Below, one piece after another: positions 50,415 to 58,698 of a stretch of DNA of 64,000 nt. The translations under genes were made by a program, and so were the position numbers. The stretch is from contig NZ_JBHSEZ010000004.1 in NCBI RefSeq assembly GCF_042653765.1, forward strand, positions 310,001-374,000, written 5' to 3'. Under the pieces are notes generated by a model that saw nothing but the letters and a program-made list of their open reading frames with translations, had not been told where the DNA came from and ran no database searches. Positions within the stretch are counted from its first letter, which is position 1. The number at the start of each line of letters is the position of its first letter. Source of the DNA: Castellaniella denitrificans (lineage in GTDB: Bacteria > Pseudomonadota > Gammaproteobacteria > Burkholderiales > Burkholderiaceae_B).

Positions 50415-51938
50415 TCAGGCCGGTGCCGGGACGGCGCGCGCGGCGATGCGCTCGCGCCATTCGCGCGGCCCGGTCTGGTGGACCGAGGTGCCCTGGGCGT
50501 CGACGGCCACCGTCACCGGCATGTCGCGCACCTCGAACTCGTAGATGGCTTCCATGCCCAGGTCTTCGAAGCCCAGCACCCGCGCCGAGCGGATGGCCTT
50601 GGACACCAGGTAGGCGGAACCGCCCACCGCCATCAGGTAGGCCGAGCCGTGGCGGCGGATGGCCTCGATCGCCTCGGGACCGCGCTCGGCCTTGCCGATC
50701 ATCGCCAGCAGGCCCGTCTGCCCCAACATCATATCGGTAAACGCATCCATGCGCGTGGAGGTGGTGGGGCCCGCCGGGCCGACGACCTCATCGCGCACCG
50801 GGTCGACCGGCCCGACGTAGTAGATGACGCGTCCGCGGAAATCCACCGGCAGGGACTCGCCGCGCGCCAGCATGTCCTGGATGCGCTTGTGGGCCGCGTC
50901 GCGGCCGGTCAGGATGCGGCCCGACAGCAGCAGGCGCTCGCCCGGCTTCCAGGAGGCGACCTCCTCGCGGGTGAGCGAGTCCAGGTTCACCTGGCGCGAG
51001 GCCTTGTAATCGGGCTTCCAGTGGACTTCCGGCCATTCGGACAGCGCGGGCGGCTGGAGCGCCGCCGGACCGCTGCCGTCCAGCGTGAAATGCACGTGGC
51101 GCGTGGCGGCGCAGTTCGGGATCATGGCGACCGGCTTGGAGGCGGCGTGCGTCGGACAGGTGAGGATCTTGACGTCCAGCACGGTGGTCAGTCCGCCCAG
51201 GCCCTGGGCGCCGATGCCCAGCGCGTTGACCTTGCGGTACAGCTCGATGCGCAGTTCTTCCAGCTTGCTTTGCGGGCCGCGCTGCAGCAGCTCGTACATG
51301 TCGATGTCCTGCATCAGGGACTGCTTGGCCATGAGCATGGCCTTTTCCGCCGTGCCGCCCACGCCGATCCCCAGCATGCCCGGCGGACACCAGCCCGCGC
51401 CCATGTGCGGCACGGTCTTCAGTACCCAGTCCACCAGGGATTCGCTGGGGTTGAGCATGGCGAACTTGGTCTTGTTTTCCGAGCCGCCGCCCTTGGCCGC
51501 GACCTGGACGTCCACTGTGTCCCCGGGGACCAGTTCAACGTGCAGGACACAGGGCGTGTTGTCGCGCGTGTTGCGGCGCGTGAACAGGGGATCGTCCAGC
51601 ACCGAGGCGCGCAGCGGATTGTCGGGATTGGTATAGCCCCGGCGCACGCCCTCGTCGCACAGTTCCTGCAGGCTGCGGCGCGTGTCGAAGCGCACGTCCA
51701 TGCCGATCTTCAGGAAGACGTTGACGATGCCCGTGTCCTGGCAGATCGGGCGGTGGCCCTCGGCGCACAGGCGCGAATTGGTCAGGATCTGGGCGATGGC
51801 GTCGCGCGCCGCCGGGCTTTCCTCGACCTCGTAGGCGCGGGCCAAGTGCCGGATGTAGTCCAGCGGATGATAGATGCTGATGAACTGGACGGCGTCCTCG
51901 ATCGACTGGATCAGGTCGTGTTCGGTGATCGTGGTCAT
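50415..51938 (-). CDS. fumA: Fumarate hydratase, class I ([4Fe-4S], oxygen-sensitive type)
   Basis: This 507-residue single-chain class I fumarase interconverts fumarate and malate. The cluster-binding cysteines are in RPICQDTGIVNVF, GWCPPGMLGIGVGG or nearby, and AMIPNCAATRHVHF; KGGGSENKTKFAML and GPTTSTRMDAFTDMMLGQTG are the usual active-site loops. The length is close to E. coli FumA (548). AGGAAAATA precedes the start, which shares one base with the stop of the enoyl-CoA hydratase gene (TAATG). The gene belongs to a leftward operon that ends with thyA. Confidence 0.94.
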   Translation of the reverse strand: MTTITEHDLIQSIEDAVQFISIYHPLDYIRHLARAYEVEESPAARDAIAQILTNSRLCAEGHRPICQDTGIVNVFLKIGMDVRFDTRRSLQELCDEGVRRGYTNPDNPLRASVLDDPLFTRRNTRDNTPCVLHVELVPGDTVDVQVAAKGGGSENKTKFAMLNPSESLVDWVLKTVPHMGAGWCPPGMLGIGVGGTAEKAMLMAKQSLMQDIDMYELLQRGPQSKLEELRIELYRKVNALGIGAQGLGGLTTVLDVKILTCPTHAASKPVAMIPNCAATRHVHFTLDGSGPAALQPPALSEWPEVHWKPDYKASRQVNLDSLTREEVASWKPGERLLLSGRILTGRDAAHKRIQDMLARGESLPVDFRGRVIYYVGPVDPVRDEVVGPAGPTTSTRMDAFTDMMLGQTGLLAMIGKAERGPEAIEAIRRHGSAYLMAVGGSAYLVSKAIRSARVLGFEDLGMEAIYEFEVRDMPVTVAVDAQGTSVHQTGPREWRERIAARAVPAPA

Positions 51939-52705
51939 TATTTTCCTTTCCAGACCGGGGGGCGTTTCTCGGCGAACGCGGTCGCGCCTTCGCGGGCGTC
52001 CTCCGAGGTGAAGATGTGGGCGATCAGGGGGCGCTGGTGGTCGAACATTTCGTCCGGACGCCAGTTGCGCGACTGCGCGATGACGGACTTGGCCGTGCGC
52101 ACCGCCAGCGGGCCGTTGGCGGCGATGGCGCGCGCCATCGCCAGGGCCTCGTCCAGCGCCGCGCCGGGCTCGGCCAGGCGGTTCACCAGACCCAGCTGGT
52201 ACAGGCGTTCGGCGCCGAAGGCCTCGCCCGTCAGCACGGCTTCCATGGCGACGTGGTAGGGGATGCGCGACGGCAGGCGCAGCATGCCGCCCGATCCCGG
52301 CACCAGGCCGCGCCGGACCTCGGGCAGGCCGAAGCGGGCGTCGCGCGCCGCCACGACCAAGTCGCAGGCCAGCACCAGCTCGCAGCCGCCGGCCAGCGCG
52401 TAGCCCTCGACGGCGGCGATCAGCGGCTTGGCGGGCGGCTGCTCGCACAGGCCCGCGAAGCCGCGCTTGCCCACGTAGGGACGCTGGCCGGTCGCGGCGA
52501 AGGCCTTCAGGTCCATGCCGGAGCAGAAATTCCCTCCGGACCCGGTCAGCACGCCCAGGCGCAGGTCCGGATCGCTGTCCAGGACGTCCAGGGCCGCCGC
52601 CAGGGCCTGGGCGGTCTCCAGGTTGATCGCGTTGCGCGCCTGGGGCCGGTTGAGCTGCATGATCAGCACTCCGTCCAGGCGCTGCACGTCGAGGCAATCG
52701 CTCAT
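51938..52705 (-). CDS. Enoyl-CoA hydratase/isomerase family protein
   Basis: This 255-residue crotonase-fold protein has LIMQLNRPQARNAINLETAQALAAAL, the oxyanion-hole segment GSGGNFCSGMDLKAFA, and AAVEGYALAGGCELVLACDLVVAARDARFGLPEVRRGLVPGSGG with the usual catalytic glutamate region. The exact acyl-CoA is unknown. The ATG at 52705 has CGGAGAAA upstream; the frame is open 37 codons more, into the divergent promoter region shared with glyQ. It leads the operon containing fumarase and the CitE-like lyase, suggesting short acyl-CoA or branched dicarboxylate metabolism. Confidence 0.88.
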   Translation of the reverse strand: MSDCLDVQRLDGVLIMQLNRPQARNAINLETAQALAAALDVLDSDPDLRLGVLTGSGGNFCSGMDLKAFAATGQRPYVGKRGFAGLCEQPPAKPLIAAVEGYALAGGCELVLACDLVVAARDARFGLPEVRRGLVPGSGGMLRLPSRIPYHVAMEAVLTGEAFGAERLYQLGLVNRLAEPGAALDEALAMARAIAANGPLAVRTAKSVIAQSRNWRPDEMFDHQRPLIAHIFTSEDAREGATAFAEKRPPVWKGK

Positions 52706-52808
52706 GTTTTCTCCGAAAAAAGAGAAGTGGATAAAATGGCCGTTCCGGACGCGGCCCAGGCCGCGTTCATCGGACGACACAACCATCGCGGGCCTGGCCC
52801 GCCACGCC

Positions 52809-53702
52809 ATGCTCACATTCCAACAACTGATTTTATCGCTCCAGCAATATTGGGATCGCCAGGGGTGCGCCCTGCTGCAGCCCTACGACATGGAAGTCGG
52901 GGCCGGCACCTCGCACACCGCCACGTTCCTGCGCGCCATCGGCCCGGAACCCTGGCGTGCGGCCTACGTGCAGCCCTCGCGCCGCCCCAAGGACGGGCGC
53001 TACGGCGAAAACCCCAACCGGCTGCAGCATTACTACCAGTTCCAGGTCGTGCTCAAGCCGGCGCCGCTCGACATCCTGGACCTGTACATCGGCTCCCTGC
53101 GCGCGCTGGGCATCGACCCGCAGCAGCACGACATCCGCTTCGTCGAGGACGACTGGGAAAACCCCACCCTGGGCGCCTGGGGCCTGGGCTGGGAAGTCTG
53201 GCTCAATGGCATGGAAGTCACCCAGTTCACCTACTTCCAGCAGGTCGGCGGGCTGGACTGCAATCCGACCATGGGCGAAATCACCTACGGCCTGGAACGC
53301 CTGGCCATGTACCTGCAGGGCGTGGAATCCGTCTACGACCTGGTCTGGACCCGGGGTCCGGACGGCACGCCCGTGTACTACCGCGACGTGTTCCACCAGA
53401 ACGAGGTCGAGCAGTCCACCTACAACTTCGAATACGCCTCCACCGCCATGCTGTTCGCCCACTTCAACGACTACGAGGCCGAGGCCAAACGCCTGATCGA
53501 GGTCCCGCTCGCCCTGCCCGCGTACGAGGCCACCCTCAAGGCCGCGCACACCTTCAACCTGCTGGACGCGCGCGGCGCCATCAGCGTCACCGAACGCGCC
53601 ACCTACATCGGCCGCATCCGCGCCCTGTCCCGCGCCGTGGCGCAGGCCTACTACGACGCGCGCGAACGCCTGGGCTTCCCCATGCTGCGGGAGGTCGCGT
53701 GA
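52809..53702 (+). CDS. glyQ: Glycyl-tRNA synthetase alpha subunit
   Basis: The 297-residue catalytic subunit of the bacterial alpha2-beta2 glycyl-tRNA synthetase begins LTFQQLILSLQQYWDRQGCALLQPYDMEVGAGT. It contains YVQPSRRPKDGRYGENPNRLQHYYQFQVV, EDDWENPTLGAWGLGWEVW and DCNPTMGEITYGLERLAMY, nearly invariant in GlyQ. It activates glycine and charges tRNA-Gly together with GlyS. No strong ribosome site is visible. It is divergent from the enoyl-CoA hydratase gene and begins the rightward operon. Confidence 0.96.
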   Translation: MLTFQQLILSLQQYWDRQGCALLQPYDMEVGAGTSHTATFLRAIGPEPWRAAYVQPSRRPKDGRYGENPNRLQHYYQFQVVLKPAPLDILDLYIGSLRALGIDPQQHDIRFVEDDWENPTLGAWGLGWEVWLNGMEVTQFTYFQQVGGLDCNPTMGEITYGLERLAMYLQGVESVYDLVWTRGPDGTPVYYRDVFHQNEVEQSTYNFEYASTAMLFAHFNDYEAEAKRLIEVPLALPAYEATLKAAHTFNLLDARGAISVTERATYIGRIRALSRAVAQAYYDARERLGFPMLREVA

Positions 53703-53704
53703 TC

Positions 53705-55849
53705 ATGAGCACGAATCCGAACGCGCGCGCGCTGGTCGTCGAACTGGTCACGGAAGAGCTCCCCCCGAAGGCGCTGGACGCCCTGGGCCAGGCCTTCGCC
53801 GAAGGCATCCGCAAGACGCTCGACGCGCTCGGCCTGCTGGCCGGTCCCGGCGCCTGCGCCGCCTACGCCACGCCCCGGCGCCTGGCCGTGCGGCTGGATG
53901 CCGTCCTGGGCCAGGCGCCCGACCAGGCCTACACCGAAAAACTCATGCCCGCGGCCATCGGCCTGGACGCCTCGGGCGCGCCCACGCCCGCGCTGCTGAA
54001 GAAACTCCAGGCCAAGGGCCTGGGGCACCTGGGCGCGGACGGCCTGACCCGCAGGCACGACGGCAAGCAGGACGTGCTCTACGCCGAAGGCACCGCCCCC
54101 GGCGCCCGGCTGGCCGACGGCCTGCAGCAGGCCCTGGACTACGCCGTGACCCACCTGCCCATCCCCAAGGTCATGCAATACCAGCTGGCCGACGGCCGTA
54201 CCAGCGTGAAATTCGTGCGTCCGGCCCAGCGCCTGCTGGCCCTGTGGGGCACGGACGTCGTGCCCGTGCGCACGCTGGGCCTGGAAGCCGGCCGGATCAC
54301 CCTGGGCCACCGCTTCCTGGAAGCCGGCCCGCTGGCCATCGAATCAGCCGAGGCCTGGGCCGACCGCCTGGCCGCCGACGGCCGCGTGGTTCCCTCCTTC
54401 GCCGACCGGCGCGCGCTCATCGCCCGGCAACTGGCCGAATCCTCCGCCTCGCTGGGTGCGACCATCGGCCAGGGCGCCGAAGTCGAGGCCCTGCTCGACG
54501 AAGTCGCCGCCCTGGTCGAATATCCGACGGTCTACGTCGGCGCCTTCGAGGAAGCCTTCCTGGCCGTGCCGCCGGAATGCCTGATCCTGACGATGCGGCT
54601 GAACCAGAAATACTTCCCCCTGTTCGATCCGGCCACGGGCGCGCTGACCCACCGCTTCCTGATCGTCAGCAACATGCGGCCCGCCGACCCGGTCCACATC
54701 ATCCAGGGCAACCAGCGCGTGGTGCGCCCGCGCCTGGCCGACGCGCAGTTCTTCTACCAGACCGACCTGAAGGCCCCGCTGGCCGAGCGCGTGGCCGGCC
54801 TGGCCGACAGCGTCTACCACAACAAGCTCGGCTCGCAGCTGCAGCGCACCGAACGCGTGGAGGCATTGGCCCGCTGGCTGGCGCCGCTGCTGGGCGGACG
54901 GGCGGAATCCGCCGCCCGCGCCGCCCGGCTGGCCCACGCCGACCTGGGCACCCAGATGGTGGGCGAATTCCCCGAGCTGCAAGGCATCATGGGCGCCTAC
55001 TACGCGGCCCACGACGGCGAGCCCGCCGACGTAGTGCGCGCCCTGCGCGACCAGTACCGCATCCGCCTGGACGAGCCCGTGACGGACGACACGCTCACGG
55101 CCGCCGTCCTGTTCATGGCGGAACGCGCCGAGACCCTGGTCGGGATCTGGGGCATCGGCCTGGCCCCCACCGGCGAACGCGACCCCTACGGCCTGCGCCG
55201 CGCGGCCCTGGGCCTGATCAGCGCCTACGAGCAGCTCACGGCCGGCGGCCGCCTGCAGGCCAGCCAGGACTCCCCGGCGCGCCTGGCGGCCCTGCTGGAG
55301 CGGGCGGCGGCCGGCTTCGCGCCCGGCCTGCTCGCCGAGGGCACGGCCGAGGCCGTGCTGGACTTCGTCTACGAACGCTACCGCAACCAACTGGCGGCCG
55401 CCTGCGACCGCTCGGCCATCGACGCGGTGCTGGCCCTGCGCCCGCCGCTGCACCAGGTCGCGGCGCGCGTCCAGGCCTGCGAACGGTTCGCCACGCTGCC
55501 CGAGGCCGAATCCCTGGCCGCCGCCAACAAGCGCGTCAGCAATCTGCTGAAGAAGGCCGACGATACGCAGCCCGGCTTCGACCCGGCGCTGCTGGCCGAA
55601 CCGGCCGAACGCCAGCTGGCCGACACGATCGCCCGCCTGGAACCCCAGGCCACCGCCCAGCTGCGGGCCGGCGACTTCGCCGCCAGCCTGGCCACCCTGG
55701 CCCAGGCCCGCGCCGCCGTGGACGCGTTCTTCACCGACGTCATGGTCATGGCCGAGGACCCCCGCGTGCGGGCCAACCGCCTGGCCCTGCTGCGTTCCCT
55801 GCACGGCCTGATGAACCAGGTGGCCGACCTGTCGAGGCTCGCCCGGTGA
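53705..55849 (+). CDS. glyS: Glycyl-tRNA synthetase beta subunit
   Basis: The 714-residue tRNA-binding subunit opens with LVVELVTEELPPKALDALGQAFAEGI. It has FVRPAQRLLALWGTDVVP, HRFLEAGPLAI, VPPECLILTMRLNQKYFPLFD, an HD-like region (LAHADLGTQMVGEFPELQGIMG) and the C-terminal anticodon-binding part ending VADLSRLAR. ATG 53705 has GGAGG about nine bases upstream. A GTG six bases earlier would overlap the glyQ stop. The end overlaps gmhB by four bases. Confidence 0.95.
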   Translation: MSTNPNARALVVELVTEELPPKALDALGQAFAEGIRKTLDALGLLAGPGACAAYATPRRLAVRLDAVLGQAPDQAYTEKLMPAAIGLDASGAPTPALLKKLQAKGLGHLGADGLTRRHDGKQDVLYAEGTAPGARLADGLQQALDYAVTHLPIPKVMQYQLADGRTSVKFVRPAQRLLALWGTDVVPVRTLGLEAGRITLGHRFLEAGPLAIESAEAWADRLAADGRVVPSFADRRALIARQLAESSASLGATIGQGAEVEALLDEVAALVEYPTVYVGAFEEAFLAVPPECLILTMRLNQKYFPLFDPATGALTHRFLIVSNMRPADPVHIIQGNQRVVRPRLADAQFFYQTDLKAPLAERVAGLADSVYHNKLGSQLQRTERVEALARWLAPLLGGRAESAARAARLAHADLGTQMVGEFPELQGIMGAYYAAHDGEPADVVRALRDQYRIRLDEPVTDDTLTAAVLFMAERAETLVGIWGIGLAPTGERDPYGLRRAALGLISAYEQLTAGGRLQASQDSPARLAALLERAAAGFAPGLLAEGTAEAVLDFVYERYRNQLAAACDRSAIDAVLALRPPLHQVAARVQACERFATLPEAESLAAANKRVSNLLKKADDTQPGFDPALLAEPAERQLADTIARLEPQATAQLRAGDFAASLATLAQARAAVDAFFTDVMVMAEDPRVRANRLALLRSLHGLMNQVADLSRLAR

Positions 55850-56400
55850 AACTCATCATCCTGGACCGCGACGGGGTCATCAACCACGACAGCGACGCGT
55901 TCATCAAGTCGCCGGACGAATGGATGCCCATCCCCGGCAGCCCGGAAGCCATCGGCCGGCTCAGCCAGGCCGGCTGGCGCGTGGTGGTGGCCACCAACCA
56001 GTCCGGCATCGCCCGGGGTCTGTTCACCATGGAAACCCTGGGCGCGATCCACGCCCGGATGCGCCAGGTGGTGGCCGACGCTGGCGGGCGTATCGACGCC
56101 ATCTTCTGCTGCCCCCACGGCCCGGACGACGGCTGCGCCTGCCGCAAGCCCCTGCCCGGCATGCTGCACGACATCGCCCAGCGCCTGGACGTGCGCCTGG
56201 ACGGCGTCCCGCTGGTGGGCGACAGCCTGCGCGACCTGCATGCCGCAGCCGCCGCGCGCTGCGCCCCCTGGCTGGTCTTGACCGGCAAGGGCCGCAAGAC
56301 CTGGGAAGCCTCGGGCACCAGCGGCGAGCTCCCCGCCGGCACCCAGGTCCGCGACGATCTGGCCGCCGTGGCCGATACTTTATTGAAGGCCGTGCCATGA
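55846..56400 (+). CDS. gmhB: D-glycero-beta-D-manno-heptose 1,7-bisphosphate 7-phosphatase
   Basis: This 184-residue HAD phosphatase starts with LIILDRDGVINHDSDAF (nucleophile Asp and acid-base Asp) and has VVVATNQSGIARGLF. The zinc-binding loop FCCPHGPDDGCACRKPLPGML is distinctive of GmhB, and LVGDSLRDLHAA completes the active site. It removes the 7-phosphate in ADP-heptose synthesis for lipopolysaccharide core. The start is GTG, overlapping the glyS stop as GTGA; the end overlaps plsC as ATGA. Confidence 0.92.
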   Translation: MKLIILDRDGVINHDSDAFIKSPDEWMPIPGSPEAIGRLSQAGWRVVVATNQSGIARGLFTMETLGAIHARMRQVVADAGGRIDAIFCCPHGPDDGCACRKPLPGMLHDIAQRLDVRLDGVPLVGDSLRDLHAAAAARCAPWLVLTGKGRKTWEASGTSGELPAGTQVRDDLAAVADTLLKAVP

Positions 56401-57128
56401 CCTACCTGCGCTCCGCGCTCTACATGGCCTATCTGGTCGTGACGGTGATCCCCTACGCCCTGTGCTGCGTGCTGTGGGCCCCCCTGCCCCTGTCCTGGCG
56501 TTACCGCCTGACCCTGGGCTGGCCGCGCATGGCGCTGTGGGGCGCCCGCTGGATCCTCGGCATGCGCTACCAGGCGCAAGGCTGGGAACACCTGCCCACC
56601 AAGGGGCCGGCCATCATCCTGTCCAAGCACCAATCCGCCTGGGAAACCCTGTATTTCGCGGTCAAGCTGCCGCGCGACGTGGTCTTCGTCTACAAGAAGG
56701 AACTGCACCACGTACCCTTCTTCGGCTGGAGCCTGGCGCTGCTCAGCATGATCCCCATCGACCGCACCAAGGGCAAGGAATCCTTCGACCAGGTGGTGAA
56801 GATCGGCAGCCGTCGCCTCGCGGAAGGCCGCTGGCCGGTGCTGTTCCCCGAAGGCACCCGCGTGGCGCCCGGCCAGACCGGCCGCTACAAGCAGGGGGGC
56901 GCGCTGCTGGCCTGCCGCACGGGGGCGCCGGTGATCCCGGTCGCCCACAACGCCGGCGAATGCTGGCCGCGCAACGCCTTCCTGAAGACCCCGGGACTGG
57001 TGACCGTGTCCTTCGGCCCCGCCATCGACCCGGCCGGGCACACGCCGGCTTCCCTGAACCACGCCGTGCGCGACTGGATCGAGGCCGAGATGCGGCGCCT
57101 CAATCCCGAGCGCTATGCGAACCGCTGA
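56397..57128 (+). CDS. plsC: 1-acyl-sn-glycerol-3-phosphate acyltransferase
   Basis: The 243-residue membrane enzyme acylates lysophosphatidic acid to phosphatidic acid. An N-terminal helix (LYMAYLVVTVIPYALCCVLW) precedes the acyltransferase blocks: ILSKHQSAWETL, MIPIDRTKGKESFDQVV, LFPEGTRVAPGQTGRYKQGG and PVIPVAHNAGECW. The catalytic HX4D box here reads His78-X4-Glu83, a glutamate where aspartate is usual. It overlaps gmhB by four bases and the following metallopeptidase gene by 14. Confidence 0.9.
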   Translation: MTYLRSALYMAYLVVTVIPYALCCVLWAPLPLSWRYRLTLGWPRMALWGARWILGMRYQAQGWEHLPTKGPAIILSKHQSAWETLYFAVKLPRDVVFVYKKELHHVPFFGWSLALLSMIPIDRTKGKESFDQVVKIGSRRLAEGRWPVLFPEGTRVAPGQTGRYKQGGALLACRTGAPVIPVAHNAGECWPRNAFLKTPGLVTVSFGPAIDPAGHTPASLNHAVRDWIEAEMRRLNPERYANR

Positions 57129-58068
57129 CAGCCACCAGCTCGACCTGTTCGGCGCGGGCGACTGGCCGGCCGCCGCGCCCGCGGCCGGCCCCGGGCGCTC
57201 CGCCGGCAGGCCCGGTCGGGCCGCGCCCCGACAGGCCGGAGAACCACCAGCCGCCCAGGCCCCCTCGTCCGGCCCGCGCCACCCGCCCGCGCCGGAGCCT
57301 CCGTCCCCGCCGCCCGTCCTGCCTCCCGGCGGACGCTGGCTGACCCTGGAGCTGGACGACTGGACGCTGGGCTACGTGCTGCGCCGGGCGCGCCGCAAGA
57401 CCATCGGGCTACAGGTCCGCGACACCGGCCTGGCGATCCAGGCCCCCGCCTGGGCCACGCACGCGCAGATCGAAGACGCGATCCGGCACAAGGCGGCCTG
57501 GATCCGGGACAAGCTGCGGGACCGCGACCGGCGGCTGGAGCAACTGGCCCTGCAGGCCGGCCAATGGCGGCCGGGCGGCCGCATCCCCTACCTGGGCGTC
57601 GCCATCGAGCTGCGGCTGGACGGCGCCCGGCCGGCCCGCTACGAGGGCGATCCCTCCGCGCCCGCCGAGGGTGACCGCCTGTTCCTGCCCCTGCCCGACA
57701 CGGCCGACGCCAGCCGCGTCCAGGAGCGCGCCCAGGCCTGGCTGCAGGCGCGCGCGCGGATCGATTTCGACGCGCGCCTGCGGCGCTGCCTGGACGGCGC
57801 GGGGCGATCCATCGCCGGCTGGGGCCTGTCCTCCGCCCAAGGCCGCTGGGGTTCGTGCACCAGCCAGAAGCGCATCCGCCTGAACTGGCGCCTGATCCAT
57901 TTCGCCCCGGCACTGATCGACTACGTGATCGCCCACGAGGTCGCCCACCTGAAGGAAATGAACCACGGCCCCGCTTTCTGGCGCGAGGTCGAGCGCCTGT
58001 GCCCGGATTTCCGGACGGCGCGCGACACGCTGCGCCGCCAGCCTCCGGACACCCTGCCGCTGATCTGA
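57115..58068 (+). CDS. YgjP-like M48/WLM-type zinc metallopeptidase
   Basis: This 317-residue protein has a low-complexity proline/alanine-rich N-terminal region (about 15-70), then the YgjP (DUF45) fold. YVLRRARRKTIGLQVRDTGLAIQAP, the GLSSAQGRWGSCTSQKRIRLNWRLI signature and the zinc site His274-Glu-Val-Ala-His278 followed by NHGPAFW are visible. The family's substrate is unknown; related proteins occur beside restriction or housekeeping genes. It overlaps plsC by 14 bases. The N-terminal extension is longer than in E. coli YgjP (167 residues). Confidence 0.87.
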   Translation: MRTADSHQLDLFGAGDWPAAAPAAGPGRSAGRPGRAAPRQAGEPPAAQAPSSGPRHPPAPEPPSPPPVLPPGGRWLTLELDDWTLGYVLRRARRKTIGLQVRDTGLAIQAPAWATHAQIEDAIRHKAAWIRDKLRDRDRRLEQLALQAGQWRPGGRIPYLGVAIELRLDGARPARYEGDPSAPAEGDRLFLPLPDTADASRVQERAQAWLQARARIDFDARLRRCLDGAGRSIAGWGLSSAQGRWGSCTSQKRIRLNWRLIHFAPALIDYVIAHEVAHLKEMNHGPAFWREVERLCPDFRTARDTLRRQPPDTLPLI

Positions 58069-58083
58069 TCCCGGCGCGCGCGG

Positions 58084-58115
58084 ACGGTTCCGGCGATGAA
58101 CGGTTTCGGCGATGA
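58084..58115 (+). repeat. 16-bp tandem duplication upstream of gloA
   Basis: ACGGTTCCGGCGATGA (58084-58099) is followed at once by ACGGTTTCGGCGATGA (58100-58115), one mismatch apart. It lies in the 92-base gap before gloA and may affect promoter spacing; no function is evident. Confidence 0.55.
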
Positions 58116-58160
58116 AAAATGCGTATGATGATGTGAATCGCACCACCGGAGAATTTCATC

Positions 58161-58556
58161 ATGCGTCTGCTGCACACCATGCTGCGCGTCGGCAATCTGG
58201 ACCGTTCCCTGATGTTCTACACGGAGACCCTGGGCATGCGGCTGCTGCGCCGCAAGGACTACCCGGAAGGCCGCTTCACCCTGGCTTTCGTCGGCTACCA
58301 GGACGAGGCCGACGGCGCCGTCATCGAACTGACCCATAACTGGGACACCGACCGCTACGAGATCGGCACCGGCTACGGCCACATCGCCATCGAAGTCGAG
58401 GACGCCTACGACACCTGCGCCACCATCAAGTCGCGCGGCGGCCTGGTCGTGCGCGAGGCCGGCCCCATGAAGCACGGCACCACCGTGATCGCCTTCGTCG
58501 AGGACCCGGACGGCTACCGGATCGAACTGATCCAGCGCGCGGGCCGCGAAGACTAG
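58161..58556 (+). CDS. gloA: Lactoylglutathione lyase (glyoxalase I)
   Basis: The 131-residue enzyme isomerises the methylglyoxal-glutathione adduct to lactoylglutathione. It has LLHTMLRVGNLDRSLMFYTETLGMRLLRRKDYPEGRFTLAFVGY, ELTHNWDTDRYEIGTGYGHIAIEV and VIAFVEDPDGYRIELIQR, with metal ligands His5, Glu56, His74 and Glu122 by family numbering. It is probably nickel-dependent like E. coli GloA. CACCGGAGAATTTC precedes the start. It is transcribed from its own promoter after the metallopeptidase gene and convergent with rsmA. Confidence 0.95.
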   Translation: MRLLHTMLRVGNLDRSLMFYTETLGMRLLRRKDYPEGRFTLAFVGYQDEADGAVIELTHNWDTDRYEIGTGYGHIAIEVEDAYDTCATIKSRGGLVVREAGPMKHGTTVIAFVEDPDGYRIELIQRAGRED

Positions 58557-58560
58557 CAAA

Positions 58561-58675
58561 GGCCCCCACGCTGCGCAGCCTGCGGCTGCTTGCTGCCCCC
58601 CAAGGGGGCGCTTTTTGCCTTGGGGCGGCCCGGCGGCAAAAAGGGGCCCCCACGCTGCGCGGCCTGCGCCCCCGC
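58561..58675. repeat. Dispersed hairpin repeat, copy 2, with a second partial head
   Basis: In the gap between convergent gloA and rsmA lies a GCTGCGCAGC-type stem, then CCCCCC-AA-GGGGG (about 58596-58608). The core TTGGGGCGGCCCGGC (58620-58634) follows, flanked by perfectly complementary arms CTTTTTGCC (58611-58619) and GGCAAAAAG (58635-58643). The opening words GGCCCCCACGCTGCGC recur at about 58646, as if a second copy began and was truncated. It could act as a bidirectional terminator. Confidence 0.7.
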
Positions 58676-58698
58676 GGATCCGGGACGGTCCGGCGTGC

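Noticed and set aside
52016..55849. Very long rightward open frame of over 1200 codons
   Set aside because: Only the part from 53705 is GlyS. The first 560 codons are a shadow of the enoyl-CoA hydratase and glyQ genes in GC-rich DNA without stops.
58084..58115. Tandem 16-bp repeat as a CRISPR or operator array
   Set aside because: There are only two adjacent copies with no spacer; a simple duplication is sufficient.
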